Shown in pieces: positions 11,330-23,502 of a stretch of 64,000 nt of DNA. A program made the position numbers and the translations under genes. Below the pieces are notes generated by a model. The model had not been told where the DNA came from. It searched no databases and saw nothing but the letters and a program-made list of their open reading frames with translations. Origin of the DNA: Gnetum montanum (lineage: Eukaryota; Streptophyta; Gnetopsida; Gnetales; Gnetaceae); assembly GCA_015680685.1 (NCBI GenBank), contig MNCI01027262.1, forward strand, positions 356,338 to 420,337, read 5' to 3'. The number at the start of each line of letters is the position of its first letter. The stretch's first letter is position 1.

Positions 11330-14118
11330 TCCCAATGATGGTGGCTCTTTCATTGGCTACTTCCCTTTGTTGTCAAGATTTTTAAATTTGTATCTATTAA
11401 GAAGTATCTCAAGTGCTTCTTCCTCTATCCTTGGATCATGTACCTTCCATGTTTATTGAGTGATGTTTGATGAAGTAGGTACATACCCTTGGCATGATAG
11501 TTGCAGAAACATTTGGTTGACCTTCATGTACCAAGCTGCAAACTATTTCCTATCTTTTTTAAAAGATCTAGCCATCTTTCTTAGCTCTTTATAGTTTCAC
11601 ATTCGATTTGCTAGGCTAGCTACTACATCCTTCTAGCCTTGGTAGCTAGCTTTGACAATCTCAAGTTTAGAATTTTCAACATGTAACTTATGTAGGGCAT
11701 CTTTCCTATCAGAAAATTCTTTATCATACATTACATAGACTTCTATTACCTGCTGCTCTAGTTCATTTTTGTGCTTTCTTACTATTAACATTGCCATATT
11801 AGTATACCAAAGGTTTTTTAATCCCATGTACTTTGTTAAATATTCAATATATAGGTCTTTATTCTTCAACTTTTCCTAGTGGAGATGAGAAAGGCTATCC
11901 AAAATTAGTTGCAAATCTAGTTTTTGCATGGGAATGGAATTAATTGTAGCCTTCACCATTTAGATTTCTTTCTCATTTATTTGTTTATACATGTCCACTT
12001 GGTCTTTAAAATGACCTTTTAGTTGCTCATGTTTCTTGGTCTTATTCTACCATGCGCTAATTTTAATTTTAAACTTTTGACAAATGGTGTAAATTCCCTT
12101 CATTGAAAGGGTTCTATTTTTGTGGGTAAAGCAACTCATATCCTAGTTGACATGGAGTGGTTGTTCTTGAAGTTGTTAAATGTTCTCCTCTAGAACATTA
12201 TTTTGCTTCTTTATATTTTTCAACTAAACATTATCAACATATAATTGCTTATTTTCTTCATGTAAGGCTATGAGAGCTTTAACATGTGCATATGTTTGTG
12301 CTTTAACAACATACGCATCCTACACTACCTTCTCCTTCTCTTTCTTCATTCTCATATTGTGGTCAATCAACTTCCTCATGTGGTTGGTTATAAATTGTTC
12401 AAGTTGGTCTAGCACTATGAATTGTATTAGATCTCTTCTTTTAGCTCTCAAGGTGGCTAGCTTCTCTTGCAATATTTGTACTTCATTCTTTGCATGCTTA
12501 GCTCTGGTTTGAACCATAATAGACTTTTCTTTTATGGTGACCAAACAAGAATGAATTGCAATGATATCATTGGGGGTATTAAAAAGATTCTACATCACTT
12601 GTCCTATCTATAGTAGTTTGTCTAGTATGTCTTCATGCTCTAAAGAAATCATTGAGGTACCGGCAAGCATTTGAGCATCTCTTGCTATAGAAATATTAGC
12701 TAGTGGCACAACAGAGACATTAAATGATTCTTTGATATGATTAGTTATAACTTCAGCTACTCCTATTTCATCTTGATGCTACATAACCACAACTATGGCT
12801 CCTTCATAATTTTCTAGCATAATTTGAAATGATGCAGCATCCCCTAAGGTCTACTGCACCTAGTCATCCTCTCCTCTTGTTTGTAGTAACACTTGTCCAT
12901 TGGTTAGATCTATAGATATGGTGGGCATTGTAGATCTCTCTCTCACTTTATATAAATTAGCCCCTACCTTGTTTTCCAACTTATTATTTCTGCAATATAC
13001 TACAAATGGCTCATGAATGATTTGTAGTCTTGTGGTTGTGGTAGAACTTGTTATTGTTGTTGCTATTGTTATTTACCTTGTGGTTGACTACTAGGTCTTG
13101 CTTGTTATTGCTAACCAGTAGCTTGAATACTACTAGTAAATATTGTACCTACATCTTCCTTGATGCTTATTGATTTTTCTACTTGGTTCTTCTTTGGTGG
13201 CACCAACTTGAACCTTTTTGTATATGAAGCATTCTGGGCCTTCCTAGGAGCATCATTTGTGTACCCTAAGATTGTAGCTTGCTTACATAGCTTCCTAATG
13301 AGACAAGGAAATGAAAGTGTTAACTTCCTTGCCTTATTTTCTTCACAAGGCCTTTGAATCTTATGGAATAATATTTGGGTGATGTTATCATTAAATTTTT
13401 CCATCAGAATGATACTTCCTCTAACTGCATATGTGGATATCCTATTAAGACTCTTTGGTAGAAACAACTGGTAGGTGCCAATTTTAAAGTATATATTTTC
13501 CTTAACTATGAGCTCACTATAATCTTTTTCTACTTTACCATATGGCCTTTGTAGCAAAAACCTTTTTGCGTTAGTGTTAGATCTTATTAAGATCTGTGCC
13601 ACATTTGCCCCTTCATTTGTGATGTTGAGGGCCTTAGTGATTGCCTCCACTAAGTATGACATAGAGGTTCCTTTAATTTTTACTGTGGCATTGACCTGCT
13701 TAATTTTCTAGAATTGGTACATTCCTTTCAAGTATCATTCTCCACTATTGAATAGTGTGTGCAATAAAGAAGACACTTGGAGTTCTTTCTTCATTACTTC
13801 TAGAGTAAATTTCAAAAAGGAACCAAACTTTAGTTCCACAATGACTATGGGCATGATATACTTTTCTTGTATTCCCTAGAGGCATTCTCATGACATTGTG
13901 AGGCATTTTCCTTATTCAATTATTGGTGGAACTTCTACCTCTTCTTGGGATGAGTGCTCAGTAGTAGGGATTTGTTAATGGATGCTATACGATTGAGCCT
14001 CTTGCTATGCATGTTCTACTTAGGGAATTTGTTCTTCCACTTGACCTCTACCATGACCTCTTGGTCTTTTTCTTCCATGTTGGGAAGGTCCTTCATTTGT
14101 TGATCTCTTTGGAGCCAT
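11330..14118 (-). pseudogene. AX-b 3' ORF (env-position protein; Transposase_32-like plus coiled coil)
   Basis: Lies between integrase and 3' LTR, where Athila elements carry their env-like ORF. It starts MAPKRS...SQHGRKRPRGHGRGQ at 14118, a basic Gly/Arg head. A 183-codon open stretch (13662-13111) holds a globular domain with RPYGKVEKDYSELIV, IGTYQLFLPKSL and LTLSFPCLIRKLCKQA. The last resembles the FPSLITxLCxxAGV block of plant 'putative transposon protein' domains; this is my recollection, not a search. The 3' half is heptad-rich (for example 11869-11633). I see no signal peptide or clear membrane segment, so 'env' is positional only. Many stops. Confidence 0.65.
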
Positions 14119-16335
14119 CTACAATCAACAAGGATATGAAATTATTAAAGTATTTTCATAAGCTATTAATAGTTCTTTATATTCCTCATACCCTTGGTTA
14201 GATCAAGTTCTTATCTTATTATGATTGTAGAGTTAGAAAAATTTTCAAAAAGGAACCCCTTAGGTGTTATATCATTAGTTACATATGACCTTCCAAAATT
14301 ATAATTTTTGTACTTATTATGGCTTAAAATAGTTGGTCTGGTCCATTACAAGAATTAACTAAGTTTTTTTTGGCCTATGTTTGATTGATTAACTATAAGG
14401 TTTTTATTATCTTCTTATACTTATCCTTTATGGTATCTTCCAAGTGTTAGTAATTTTTGGCTGAAATTTTTAGTTGTATTGCACAATGTACCCCCCATAA
14501 CTAAGTTAAGCACTTCGAGATCAACAAAGTTTAAGAATTTTGAAAATTAAAGCTATGGAAGTGGAGTTATGGCCTTTGGAAGCTAGTGTGCAAGAGCTTT
14601 GAGAAAAAAAATACAAAAACTCTCTTGTTGCAAAATGAAGAAGTGAAAAATTTTTCTAACTCCTACATGTATATATACTATTTTTATATGTGTGACATCA
14701 TAGATGATACATCATAGATATGACATCGTAGGCACTTTGAGGTTGTAGCTACAAAATCACCATAAAATATTTTTTAATTTTTCATTAATTTTTCTAGAAA
14801 AAATGAGGTAGATGGAATGTTTGGAATATGTGAGGCTTTTCTAGAGGGCCTTGGGCCATTAAGGATGCACAATTTTCAAAAATTTAATGTTCAAAGTTCT
14901 TACAGAAGGAATCTTGGGTGGCAAAGAAAGTTTATTGAATGGATACGAGATGGGTTATGAATTTTGAATGTATGAATAGATTTCTTGATGATATGGGAAG
15001 TATTTGTTGAGTCTTGATTATTTTGGAAGACATAAGATGATGTGGAATTGCTTGCTAAGTATGAAATACAAGATTTATACAAGTGGATCCTTCCCAAAGC
15101 AAGCTCTAGCCTTAGTTCTCTTGCATAACCATGCCTAAAAGTGTCCTTAAGCACTTTAGGAGTTGAATTTAAGACATACCTTTCTATAAAAATACACATG
15201 TTAGTATTGATAGATTGGAAAAATAACACCATATAACAAAAAATCATAAAGTTATAATTAAATATATAGTTGGGCAAGATGGAATGTAGAATGAATTTCT
15301 GAAACTTAGGACATAAGGTATCTTACCATAGGCATAATGAATTCATATGTGTAATTAGTGGTTAAAAGTAATCGTTAGCCCTTCTTTTAGAGATTCAAAC
15401 CAAGTCCAAAAAACTTTCTAATGACATTGCATTATTTCATCCCTACGAGTCACAACCATAAGACTACCATTATTGCAAGGAGTATTACCACTTGGCATAA
15501 TGTCCAAGGAAGGAATTTATTCATTTTACTTCTTATTTTTTAGATCCTTGAGAAGCCACCTACCTTCAGGCATGGGTAACTTATCTTTTCAGTGACATGG
15601 TAAAGAAACACTTATTGTACTCTTACTTCCATTTTTTGTTAGATCTACAAGAATGCAATACATTCTTGGAAATAGAATAGAACTCATAGCAATAATCCTA
15701 GAGAATCCACAAGTCCCCTTGATGTCACACCCTTATCATTTTCACTTGGTTCTTCACTTTTCTATCCAAGAATAATGATCACAAGTTTATTCTTAGTTTT
15801 ATTATGAGACTAATATCATTACGGCCATGGTAATAACATATTATTATTGGAATGGGTGGATGGATGTTGTTGTCTCATTGTATAGGTAATTAGTCCCTTA
15901 TGATTTGATAATATAGAGAAATCTTCACCTTATTGGGACTTTGCTTTATTTAGTGTGTTTTATTGAAAATTGACAAAAATATGTACAAGTGAAATGAGAA
16001 CAAAGTACAAAAAATTATGAAAGATATCAATAATTAAAAAGATAAAAAGAATTAAATATTATCAAACAATCAGAAAATATCAAAGAATTAAGAAATATTA
16101 AGACATTGAAAAATATAAAAGAAGAGAAATATATATCAAGAAGGTAGAAAAAGTAATAAGAAAGTAAAAAATTTAGAAGGTGCCTATGTGTCATAGTGAA
16201 CACCCCCACAACTATGATTAGAATCAGTAAACTAGAAAAGTGAATAGGTAGAGGACATTTAGACATGTTGGGTAGAATCCTTAGTGGAGTTGGGATATTT
16301 ATGATAAGGTTTGACCTATTGGATGTTTAGTAGGA
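14119..16335 (-). other. AX-b noncoding spacer between integrase and 3' ORF
   Basis: AT-rich, no coding motif. It holds motif copy (b) (14487-14510, plus GTACCCCCCATAACTAAGTT) and motif copy (c) (16201-16222, CACCCCCACAACTATGATTA), and an A-rich stretch (about 15960-16190) next to copy (c). The same arrangement is found in AX-a and AX-d, so the spacer is an old family feature. Confidence 0.65.
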
Positions 16336-16339
16336 TAAT

Positions 16340-17640
16340 ATTGTGTGGGCTAGAAAAATGGTGAATGTGCATGGCACTAGATGGGTAAGTCACTTGAATG
16401 ATATATGGCCCCTCCCAAAGTATTTGAAATTTAGCCTTCTCCTAGACATGATTGGGATTGTAATAGAGAACCTTATCACTTGGTTGTATCAACACTTGTC
16501 ATATTCGTGCATTGTGGCTATGGTTGGAGTAGTTCTTGTGGATCTCATTACTTAGAAATGTTACTAGCCTATTTTCTTCTAATAGATTAAGATTCATTTG
16601 ATACTCTTTCTAGGCTAGGCTTAAGTTTAGGTCAAGTTTGCTAGTAGTAGCTATATTTTGAAGCTCTACATGGATTGGTAGCATGGGCAATATAGGATGA
16701 ATAACCAATGGATAGTTTCCACATGATTCTATAAGCCCATAGAGCATCATTTAGCTTGGTGCTCCAATCCTTTCTAAATATAATAACTACCATAGTTAAT
16801 ATTCTAGAAATTTCATAGTTAGTTAATTTTTCTTGATCATTGGCTTAGCGATGATATGGTGTGGTTAATTTATGATTCATCCCAAGTTGTTGCATGAGCC
16901 TCTTAAAAGAAACACTAGTAAAATGAGTCCCATTATCTGAAATAAGCATTCTCGATACTTCAAATTGATTCACCACATGTTGTTAAGAGAATTTGGTAGT
17001 TGTTTTGGCTGTAAAATGTTTTATTACCATTTTCTTTGTCCATTTTGTGCAATAATCCATGATCACTATTATATAGGCCTTTCCATTTGACATTGATACG
17101 ATGGGTTCTATAAAGTTAATTCTTCATATATCCAATAGTTCTAATGGTTATATTTATTATTTTAGACCTTCATTCCTATTCATAATCCCTTCATCTTTGT
17201 GGCATTTTTCATAAAATTGTATGAAGCTATGGACATCTCAAAACAACATAGGCTAGAACTAGCTTGCCATCATTAGTTTCAATGTCGTCCTACATCCTGC
17301 ATAATGGCCATCACAGGGGCCTACATGTGCATCTTGTAGGATTTTTTGTTCATTACATTTCAACATACATCATTGAACTAATCCATTAGCACAAATCTTG
17401 TAAAGGTTCCCACTTATTTCTATATATCTCTTAGTCTTATGAAGGAATTTTTCTTTCTATTTCATGCTCCACTCAATAGGAAGCTTGTGTTGTTAAATAA
17501 GTCACATAATTAGCTATTCATGGCTTTCCTATTGAGTCCACAATCATTACTATCTTAGTAAATAAATGTTCATTAGGAAATTGATCTAAAAATGTCTCTT
17601 CTTGGTCTTGTGATTCCCATCTTAGTCTTGACAAGTGATT
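16340..17640 (-). pseudogene. AX-b integrase (Ty3/gypsy, decayed)
   Basis: Minus-strand reading gives the Athila-type zinc finger AHVGPCDGHYAG ... PMLF-DVHSF ... YEKCHK (about 17330-17200). The core has MSNGKAYIIVIMDYCTKW (about 17080-17030), ISDNGTHFTS near 16945 and TTPYHR...NYEISRIL near 16850. The C-terminal segment shows DKVLYYNPNH and AKFQILWEGPYIIQ (about 16475-16400), like the GKLKSRWSGPF block. Stops are TAA/TAG at Gln and Trp positions. It inserted the cDNA into the genome; inactive here. Confidence 0.85.
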
Positions 17641-18010
17641 AGCTACTACATTCTTTGTGCCCTTCTTGTTAATCTTTGTTATGTTGATCTCATGTAGAAT
17701 AACTAGTCATCTAATCACCCTAGGATTTATTGTTGGTTTGTTCATAAGAAATAAAATTGCACTATGATTAGTGTGGACATAGATCAAATACTTGAGCACA
17801 TAGTGTTAAAATTTCTCTAGCACATACGCCACTATCATAAGCTTCTTTTCTATTATGGTGTAATTAAGTTATGCCTCATTGATTCTTCTGCTAGCATAAT
17901 GTATATAGTATGACCTCTTTTGGCAATCTAATTTTGTCAATACTACACCAAGTGCATAGTTTGAAGCAAATATCATGATATGAAGAGGCTTAGACCAATC
18001 TGGAGCTCAA
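17640..18010 (-). pseudogene. AX-b RNase H (decayed)
   Basis: Readable blocks: ASNYALGVVLTK, YIHYASRRINEA, LNYTIIEKKLMIVAYVLEKF, YVLKYLIYVHTNHSAILFLM and PTINPRVIR, matching the ASDYAVGAVL...YYASR...LNY..TEKELLA...D(H) pattern of gypsy RNase H. Lies between RT and integrase as in all gypsy elements. Broken by stops. Confidence 0.85.
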
Positions 18011-18059
18011 ACGATTAGTGTCTTAATAAACTTCTATTTTAAGGTTTTGAATGCCTTTT

Positions 18060-18890
18060 CACATGATTCAATCCATTAAAATGATGCATCCTTCTTGGTT
18101 AGCTCTACTAGAGGTTTTGTAATTTTTTAAAAATTTTCTATAAATCTTCTATAGTATTCCATGTGGCCTAGGAAATGATTGAACCTCTTTAATGGTTTAT
18201 GGCATTTGGATGATATTCTATATGACTTTGATCTTTTCAAGATCTACCTCCATTTATCTTTGTGAAATTTTGTGTTCTAACATGATCTCATCCTAGACCA
18301 TGAGATGGCTCTTCTGCCAATTAAGCTTTAGGATGGTCTTAACACATCTTTTTAGTATCTTTTATAAATGGTCCAATGCTTATCTAATCCAACCCATATC
18401 TTAAAAAATCATCCATAAATACTTTAATGTTATTGCCTATCAATTTTTGAAAGATACTATGTACAAGTATCTCAAAGGTAGTGGGGGCATTACAAAGGCC
18501 AAAGGGAATTTTCTTGTAAGCAAATGTTTCCCACGAATTAGTTAATGTTGTTTTCTCTTGATCCTCAGGTGTAATGTGGATCTAGTTATATCTGCTATAC
18601 CCATCCAGAAAACTATATTACTCATGTCCTACAATAGTGTTCAAAAATTAGTCAACAAATAAAAAAGAAAAATTATTCTTGAATGTAGTAGAGTTCAACA
18701 ATTGGAAGTCAATACATACTCTCCGCTTACCTCCTTTCTTTGGAACAATTACCAAAGAACTAACCTGTTCGCTATCAACAATGGAATAAATGAATCTTGC
18801 CTTTAGTAAGTTTTTAAATTTTTTATTGACTAATTATTTAAGCTTTGGATTTAGGGTTTTTTATAGTTGACATCATGGTTTCACTACTAG
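18060..18890 (-). pseudogene. AX-b reverse transcriptase (decayed)
   Basis: From 18770 downward the frame reads LVIVPKKGGKRRVCIDFQLL, then NNFSFLFVD, FLDGYSRYN-IHITPEDQEKTTL, ETFAYKKIPFGLCNAPTTFE, LVHSIFQKLIGNNIKVFMD. These are RT blocks 2-5 of gypsy elements. The stop in YN-IH replaces the Gln of YNQI, a CAG-to-TAG change. The active-site region reads VFMDDF-like and is disrupted after MD. Confidence 0.88.
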
Positions 18891-19380
18891 ATCAATATAG
18901 ATTCAATGTTGACAAATTCTAGGATGAATGCGAGTGATCTCATCATCAGACCAGGAAAACATTGTTGGCCAGTTATTGACCACTTTCAAAAACATCGGTA
19001 TTAATTATGATTGGATTCTTATTGATTAAGAAATAATATTTTAGTACTACAAATAGGACTTTTAATTCTAACAGTTTTGGTTCAACTTTGTTTGGAATCT
19101 CAAGTTGTCCTCATTTTATCTCTTTTTCTTAACATGCATATGGATAGGGGTGCCTTCTTTTTAATTTCTCTAACTTGTTAGTTTCTTCTACATAGGAACT
19201 TATAATTTTATTTGTTAGTTCCATGTATGTGTTTGATTCAATTTCTTCATTTGTAATTAGCCACTAGGTGTCTTCTTGTTGAGTGGCTATTGTATACAAA
19301 CATTTTTAAACACACATCTCTTTAACACATATTTTGCATGTTGTATTATTTTCCTATTTAATTGTCCATATTCTCTACAC
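18891..19380 (-). other. AX-b protease-RT linker, decayed
   Basis: AT-rich continuation of the polyprotein between RT and protease. No clear domain. The part near 19190-19330 (GTAGTTCCATGTATGTGTTTGATTC region) aligns with AX-d sequence near 56050, where AX-d rejoins the family consensus after its pol deletion. Confidence 0.45.
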
Positions 19381-19399
19381 ACAATTGCACCCATTATTT

Positions 19400-19810
19400 C
19401 TATATGTAATACATGAAATTATGCATCTCTAAAAAATTCTAGTTTTATCTTCCTTGGCAATTTTCAAGGATAAGTCTCTAATACCAAGCTTAGCATCTAT
19501 AATGCTAAGCAAAGCCCTTTCCATTATGATAGGAAACTCTCCCTGTTTTTACCTACATGAAGAACTAAAAAATCAAAAAGGTAGAACTAGCCACTAATAT
19601 TAGTAATCACATCATCCACCTATCTTAGTGGAACTATGATCAATTGGTCTACAAGCTCTAGTAGAATGTTACTTTTCTTTAATGGTGGTAGATTCTAGAC
19701 TTGATACATATCTTATGGTATCAGGTTCATCCTTGACCTAGAATCGAGTAGAGCCTTACTTGGTTTCTAACTTGCTATTTGAAGGTATACCAAGGAATTT
19801 CCTAGATCTA
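19400..19810 (-). pseudogene. AX-b retropepsin (decayed)
   Basis: Minus strand shows VYLQIA..KPSKALLDSRSRMNLIP, NLPPLKKSNILLELVDQLI and ESFPIIMERALLS, parallel to the better preserved AX-d protease. The catalytic DSG triplet reads DSR here (about 19738-19749, a G-to-A change). Processes gag-pol in intact relatives. Confidence 0.82.
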
Positions 19811-22344
19811 TTCATTTTTGAGGAAGTACTCCTACCTTGATCCAATATGTAATAGTTTGAGTTAGCATGAAAATTGTCACATTTGCATTGGATGATGATG
19901 GAAGTTTGTTATTTTCCAAAGGTTTGGATGTGTATGGAGCATAAGTATGTGTGCTCCCCATCATTTAAACATTTTCTAGGCTCATTCAGAAAAATGGTTG
20001 TTTCCTAGATTATGGTTCATGTATGGTTACTTCTTCTTGCATGTTGACTACCTTGGTTGCATTCTTATGGTGGGGATTTGATGACATTTCTCCCTACATT
20101 ATAGGTGGTGGTATAGGTGGAAAAGGGTTAGGAGGTTGAATTAACAAAACAATGACTTAATTATGCACACATGAATTGGAATCCATCCTTGGAGGTATAG
20201 GTCTATCGTGTTCTGGTGGATAATATTGCGAAGTTTGAACTACTGCAGTTCTAGGAGAGATTAGATGCTAGGCATAGTATCCATAAGGATTTGGTTGCTA
20301 ATATGAGTATTGCTATATTGGTGGTGGCATTGCCCATAATTGTGGATGCTGCCACTATTGATGGTACTACTCCTATGGCTACAGGTAAGCTCCACTAGGT
20401 AGTAAGCTGGTTGGAAGGTCTATTGGAAGTTACCTTAAGGGTAAGGTAATTGTTTGGGCATTTTCTTCTTAATGAATCTTGGGTTAAGTGCATATGTCCC
20501 TGTGTCTTGCAAATGTACCATCATAGGACAACACCCCTTAGGAAGTTCATATTGGCCCATTGCACATCCTTATTCTCTAAGCTTGTATCAAAACATTTTG
20601 CCACTAAAGCCACTTTTCCTTTTCATCTGAAATCTCTTTTCTTCTTTTTCTCCATGAATTTTTTAAAGCCTTGCTCAATTCTCTCTTCCATAATTTTCAA
20701 AGTTGTATCAAATTTTTCATCCAAAAAATCCCACATCTATATCACCTCTTCTAAGGTTTCTTCTTCCTACTAATCACATACTTGTACATCTATCTTCTGG
20801 ACAGATGGATATCTATTATACTATTTGGCTAATTCTCTCTTCTTTAATTCACCCTCTTCCTTTGCCACTTGGTCAATGAGTCTTTGAATTCGATGGATGA
20901 TCATTTCAGATAATCTACCTTGGGCATAAACCCCAAGGGTTTTCCTAGTTTTATTTCATAGCTTATCGATAATGTGCCTAAGGTTCTTCCTTTGGAAAAA
21001 TTCATGGCTTGGATACCTATGTAGAAGCAAATAGTATCTACCCATTGCCACATCAAGGGATTTGTAGGTCCCTTGTTTCTAGCCTTCGATCTGTTTCCTA
21101 AGATTGGACACATGGGAGTAAGTTTGATATTTAACATTGAAATGTTCTAGCATGGTATTCCATCTTCTGATTGATTTAGGTTCCCACTATCTGTACTAAC
21201 TTTCTACCTCTTTGATGAGTGTACATGGGAATAAATTTAGTTTTTGTTAGTTACTTTCTATATTCTATAGGGCATAGGCATCATGGAATGCTTGAAGGCG
21301 ATGTTGTAGTTTTGCATTATATCAATCCTCAAATCTAGCCATGTTATTCATGCCTACCCAATTAATATGACTATCCATTATGTTCCTTATTAGAATGTAG
21401 ATAGATTTCCTTATGTTTATCATGTTGCAAGTTGCCAACAGGGGTTCATCATGATCATGGGGTTTGTATGCTTGATTGTAGTGGTGCCCCCTTTGGTATT
21501 CATACCTATATCTCTCTTCACATATATCCTTGTTTCTTTGTGTTTCATGTTCTTCATCTTCCTTATTAGAATGTCTTGTGCAATACTCATGTCTATCATG
21601 AGTTCGAATTATTTCCCTATTATGATCTTTATACCTTTATTTCCTTTGATCAAAGTCCATTGATGATTGTGAGGATGAAGATGAATTAGTGGGAAAATGA
21701 TGCCAATTAGTTCTCCTCCTATGACTATGGTATTCATCCCTTTATGATTTTGTAGAAGCTCTTGGCCTTGAGTCCTACTTGTACTTAGAATCTATTGCTT
21801 ATCTTCTTGGTGTATCTGAAAAGGCTGAATGTAACTATACTTTGATAGGTTCTTCTAGATAAATAATAGGCATTTGGGAATGGAATTCATGATCTTGATG
21901 GAGTTTCTCTACTACAAATGCATCACCATCAAGTTCTTCTAGGAAAATAAGAGAGTTAACCTACTTTCCCTTATTTTTCACATGTTTTGTTTCTATAGAA
22001 ATATCTCTTAATACTTGAGCCTCTATGGGTTGGTAAGGTCTCATAATGTGTTTCATCACATGGTACCCTTCTTGTGCATTGCTTAGATTCATTTCCCTTA
22101 AAGATGTTTGAATCATGGTGGGTGCTAAATGCTCTCGAGGTAGAATAATGTTGTCCTATAGGTCTCTCCACATTAATTGCCCATGTTGGTGAAAGATGAA
22201 TGTGAAATTAGGGTAGTAAATATCATTGCGAGTGTATAAGATTCTTGTTTTTATAGCCATACCCTAGTATTCATTGTTATTTGTTCTATCATTATCCCTT
22301 TGTATCTCTTTGGTAGATGATAATTTTTCCTTAATTGAAGCCAT
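19811..22344 (-). pseudogene. AX-b gag (decayed)
   Basis: Starts MASIKEKLSSTKEIQRDN at 22344, about 130 nt inside the PBS. Later segments include FNVKYQTYSHVSNLRKQI, YRYYLLLHRYPSHEF-type helices near 21050, a Pro/Tyr-rich stretch (PNPYGYYA near 20290) and ELPKGCCPMMVHLQDTGTYALNPR near 20500, where AX-d has HPKGCCPIISHLQESGVYALNPR. That Cys-rich piece probably belongs to the nucleocapsid. Stops throughout. Confidence 0.72.
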
Positions 22345-22471
22345 GTTTTAAGTGTGACACTTACTTATGTGTGTGTGTTATTAAATTTTATTTAAGCATA
22401 TGAAGGTTAAATTTAGAGTTCATGTTACAATGAATTTTGTAAGATCAATTACTTAGCACACATTGACACAT

Positions 22472-22488
22472 CTTTGATAATAGTGCCA
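22472..22488 (-). other. AX-b primer-binding site (Asp-tRNA/Athila type, decayed)
   Basis: Minus strand TGGCACTATTATCAAAG lies 1 nt from the LTR. It matches the Athila-type PBS TGGCGCCGTTGCCGGGG at every position except seven or eight, and every difference is C-to-T or G-to-A. Confidence 0.72.
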
Positions 22489-22489
22489 A

Positions 22490-23360
22490 TGATGAGCAAT
22501 GGATTATCCCAACACTCTACCATACAAGTCACGAGTGCTAGCACATGACTAGATCATGTTCCATGGATGAAAAATGTTATTATGTTAGTAACTGAGATTA
22601 AGATTGAGATCACTATCTTCCCACTTTGATCTAGTGAAGTTCAAATGTATAATTTAGCTCTTAGTGAGGTGTATTATTAATTGATATTGTTTAGGCCCTT
22701 AGTGCTCATAATTGTAAACATGGTTGAATAAGAGGTAAAATTCAGTGTACTTAACTAAGAAAACATAAATCTATTTTTGCCTAATGTGATGTACATCTAG
22801 TCCTAGTCTACTATTCATGCCTTGGACATGTGTAGCAATTACTGGGATTACCAATTGGAATTACTACTAGGTGAATCAAGAAAAGAAACTACTAATAACT
22901 ACACTTAGCACTCAAAACCCATACTGCATACTAATATCATGTAAAGTGCTTTAGAAAGGAAAATTTTAAGCTAAGAAAAGAGGAAAAATTATGCTAAGTG
23001 AACAAATAGAAAACTAATGGAATGATACAATGATGGAAAGAAATATTGAACCTTATCTCTTTCATGAACTATGTCCAAGTACAATTCACTTGAATAAAGA
23101 TGCCAAACAATTTCCAAACATCACACTACTGGAATTCACTCTATTGTTAAGTCTATGAAAACAAACTATAAGAATATGGCTAAGGGTGGAATGAAAATCT
23201 ATTAGATTGTACATTCAAGTATCAGTATTTATAAGGTTGCATGCATCCTAAAACATCACATCAACAATGATGTAGCATGTATAATGACATCATATCTACA
23301 ACATCATTGCTATGATATTGTAGATACATTATCATATCACAAAAAAATAGATTTTTATCA
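22490..23360 (-). repeat. AX-b 5' LTR
   Basis: Partner of 10227-11108. Contains GTATTTATAAGG near 23226 (minus-strand TATA-like box). Adjacent PBS identifies it as the 5' LTR. Confidence 0.9.
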
Positions 23361-23365
23361 TTATC

Positions 23366-23497
23366 GTGGATCTCGTTTCCTTAAGTCTTCAGATCTCATT
23401 GTGGAGTTCTTATTTACATCCTACAAAAATATTATCCACAAAAAAAATTCTATTTTCTTCATTTTTCTTAAAGTTTTAACATACCAAAAGGTCAACA
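23366..23497 (-). repeat. CO1 5' LTR, remaining part
   Basis: Matches 5165-5291: TTTCCTTAAGTCTTCAGATC against TTTCCTTGAGTCTTTAGATC, then GTTTTAACATACCAAAAGG. Ends GGTCAACA, followed by the TAACT duplication. Confidence 0.87.
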
Positions 23498-23502
23498 TAA
23501 CT

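Larger units (their letters stand above)
10227..23360 (-). mobile_element. AX-b: complete Athila-like Ty3/gypsy element (decayed)
   Basis: LTRs of 882 and 871 bp (10227-11108, 22490-23360) start TGATGAG and end ATCA on the plus strand. Minus-strand order is 5' LTR, PBS, gag, protease, RT, RNase H, integrase, spacer, extra 3' ORF, purine tract, 3' LTR, the Athila plan. Flanking pentamers TTGCT (10222-10226) and TTATC (23361-23365) differ by three transitions; both align with TTGTT in the intact CO1 LTR, so they are a decayed target duplication. Stops are so frequent that no long frame survives. LTR divergence by eye is about 15%. Confidence 0.9.
4219..23497 (-). mobile_element. CO1: Ty1/copia LTR retrotransposon, split by AX-b
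   Basis: Two diverged LTRs of about 1.07 kb bracket decayed copia gag, integrase, RT and RNase H on the minus strand; domain order INT before RT identifies copia. The right (5') LTR is split by a 13.1 kb Athila-like insertion. The LTR has short inverted ends (TGTTGAC...GATCAACA in minus orientation, partly mutated). The 5-bp direct repeat TAACT is present at 4214-4218 and 23498-23502, a perfect target-site duplication that proves the two ends belong together. LTR divergence judged by eye is about 22%, so the insertion is old. Copia lineage probably Tork-like (PBS of the initiator-tRNA type), not certain. Confidence 0.9.

Noticed and set aside
11330-14118. Calling the AX 3' ORF a true envelope gene
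   Set aside because: Only the position fits; I see no signal peptide or membrane anchor.
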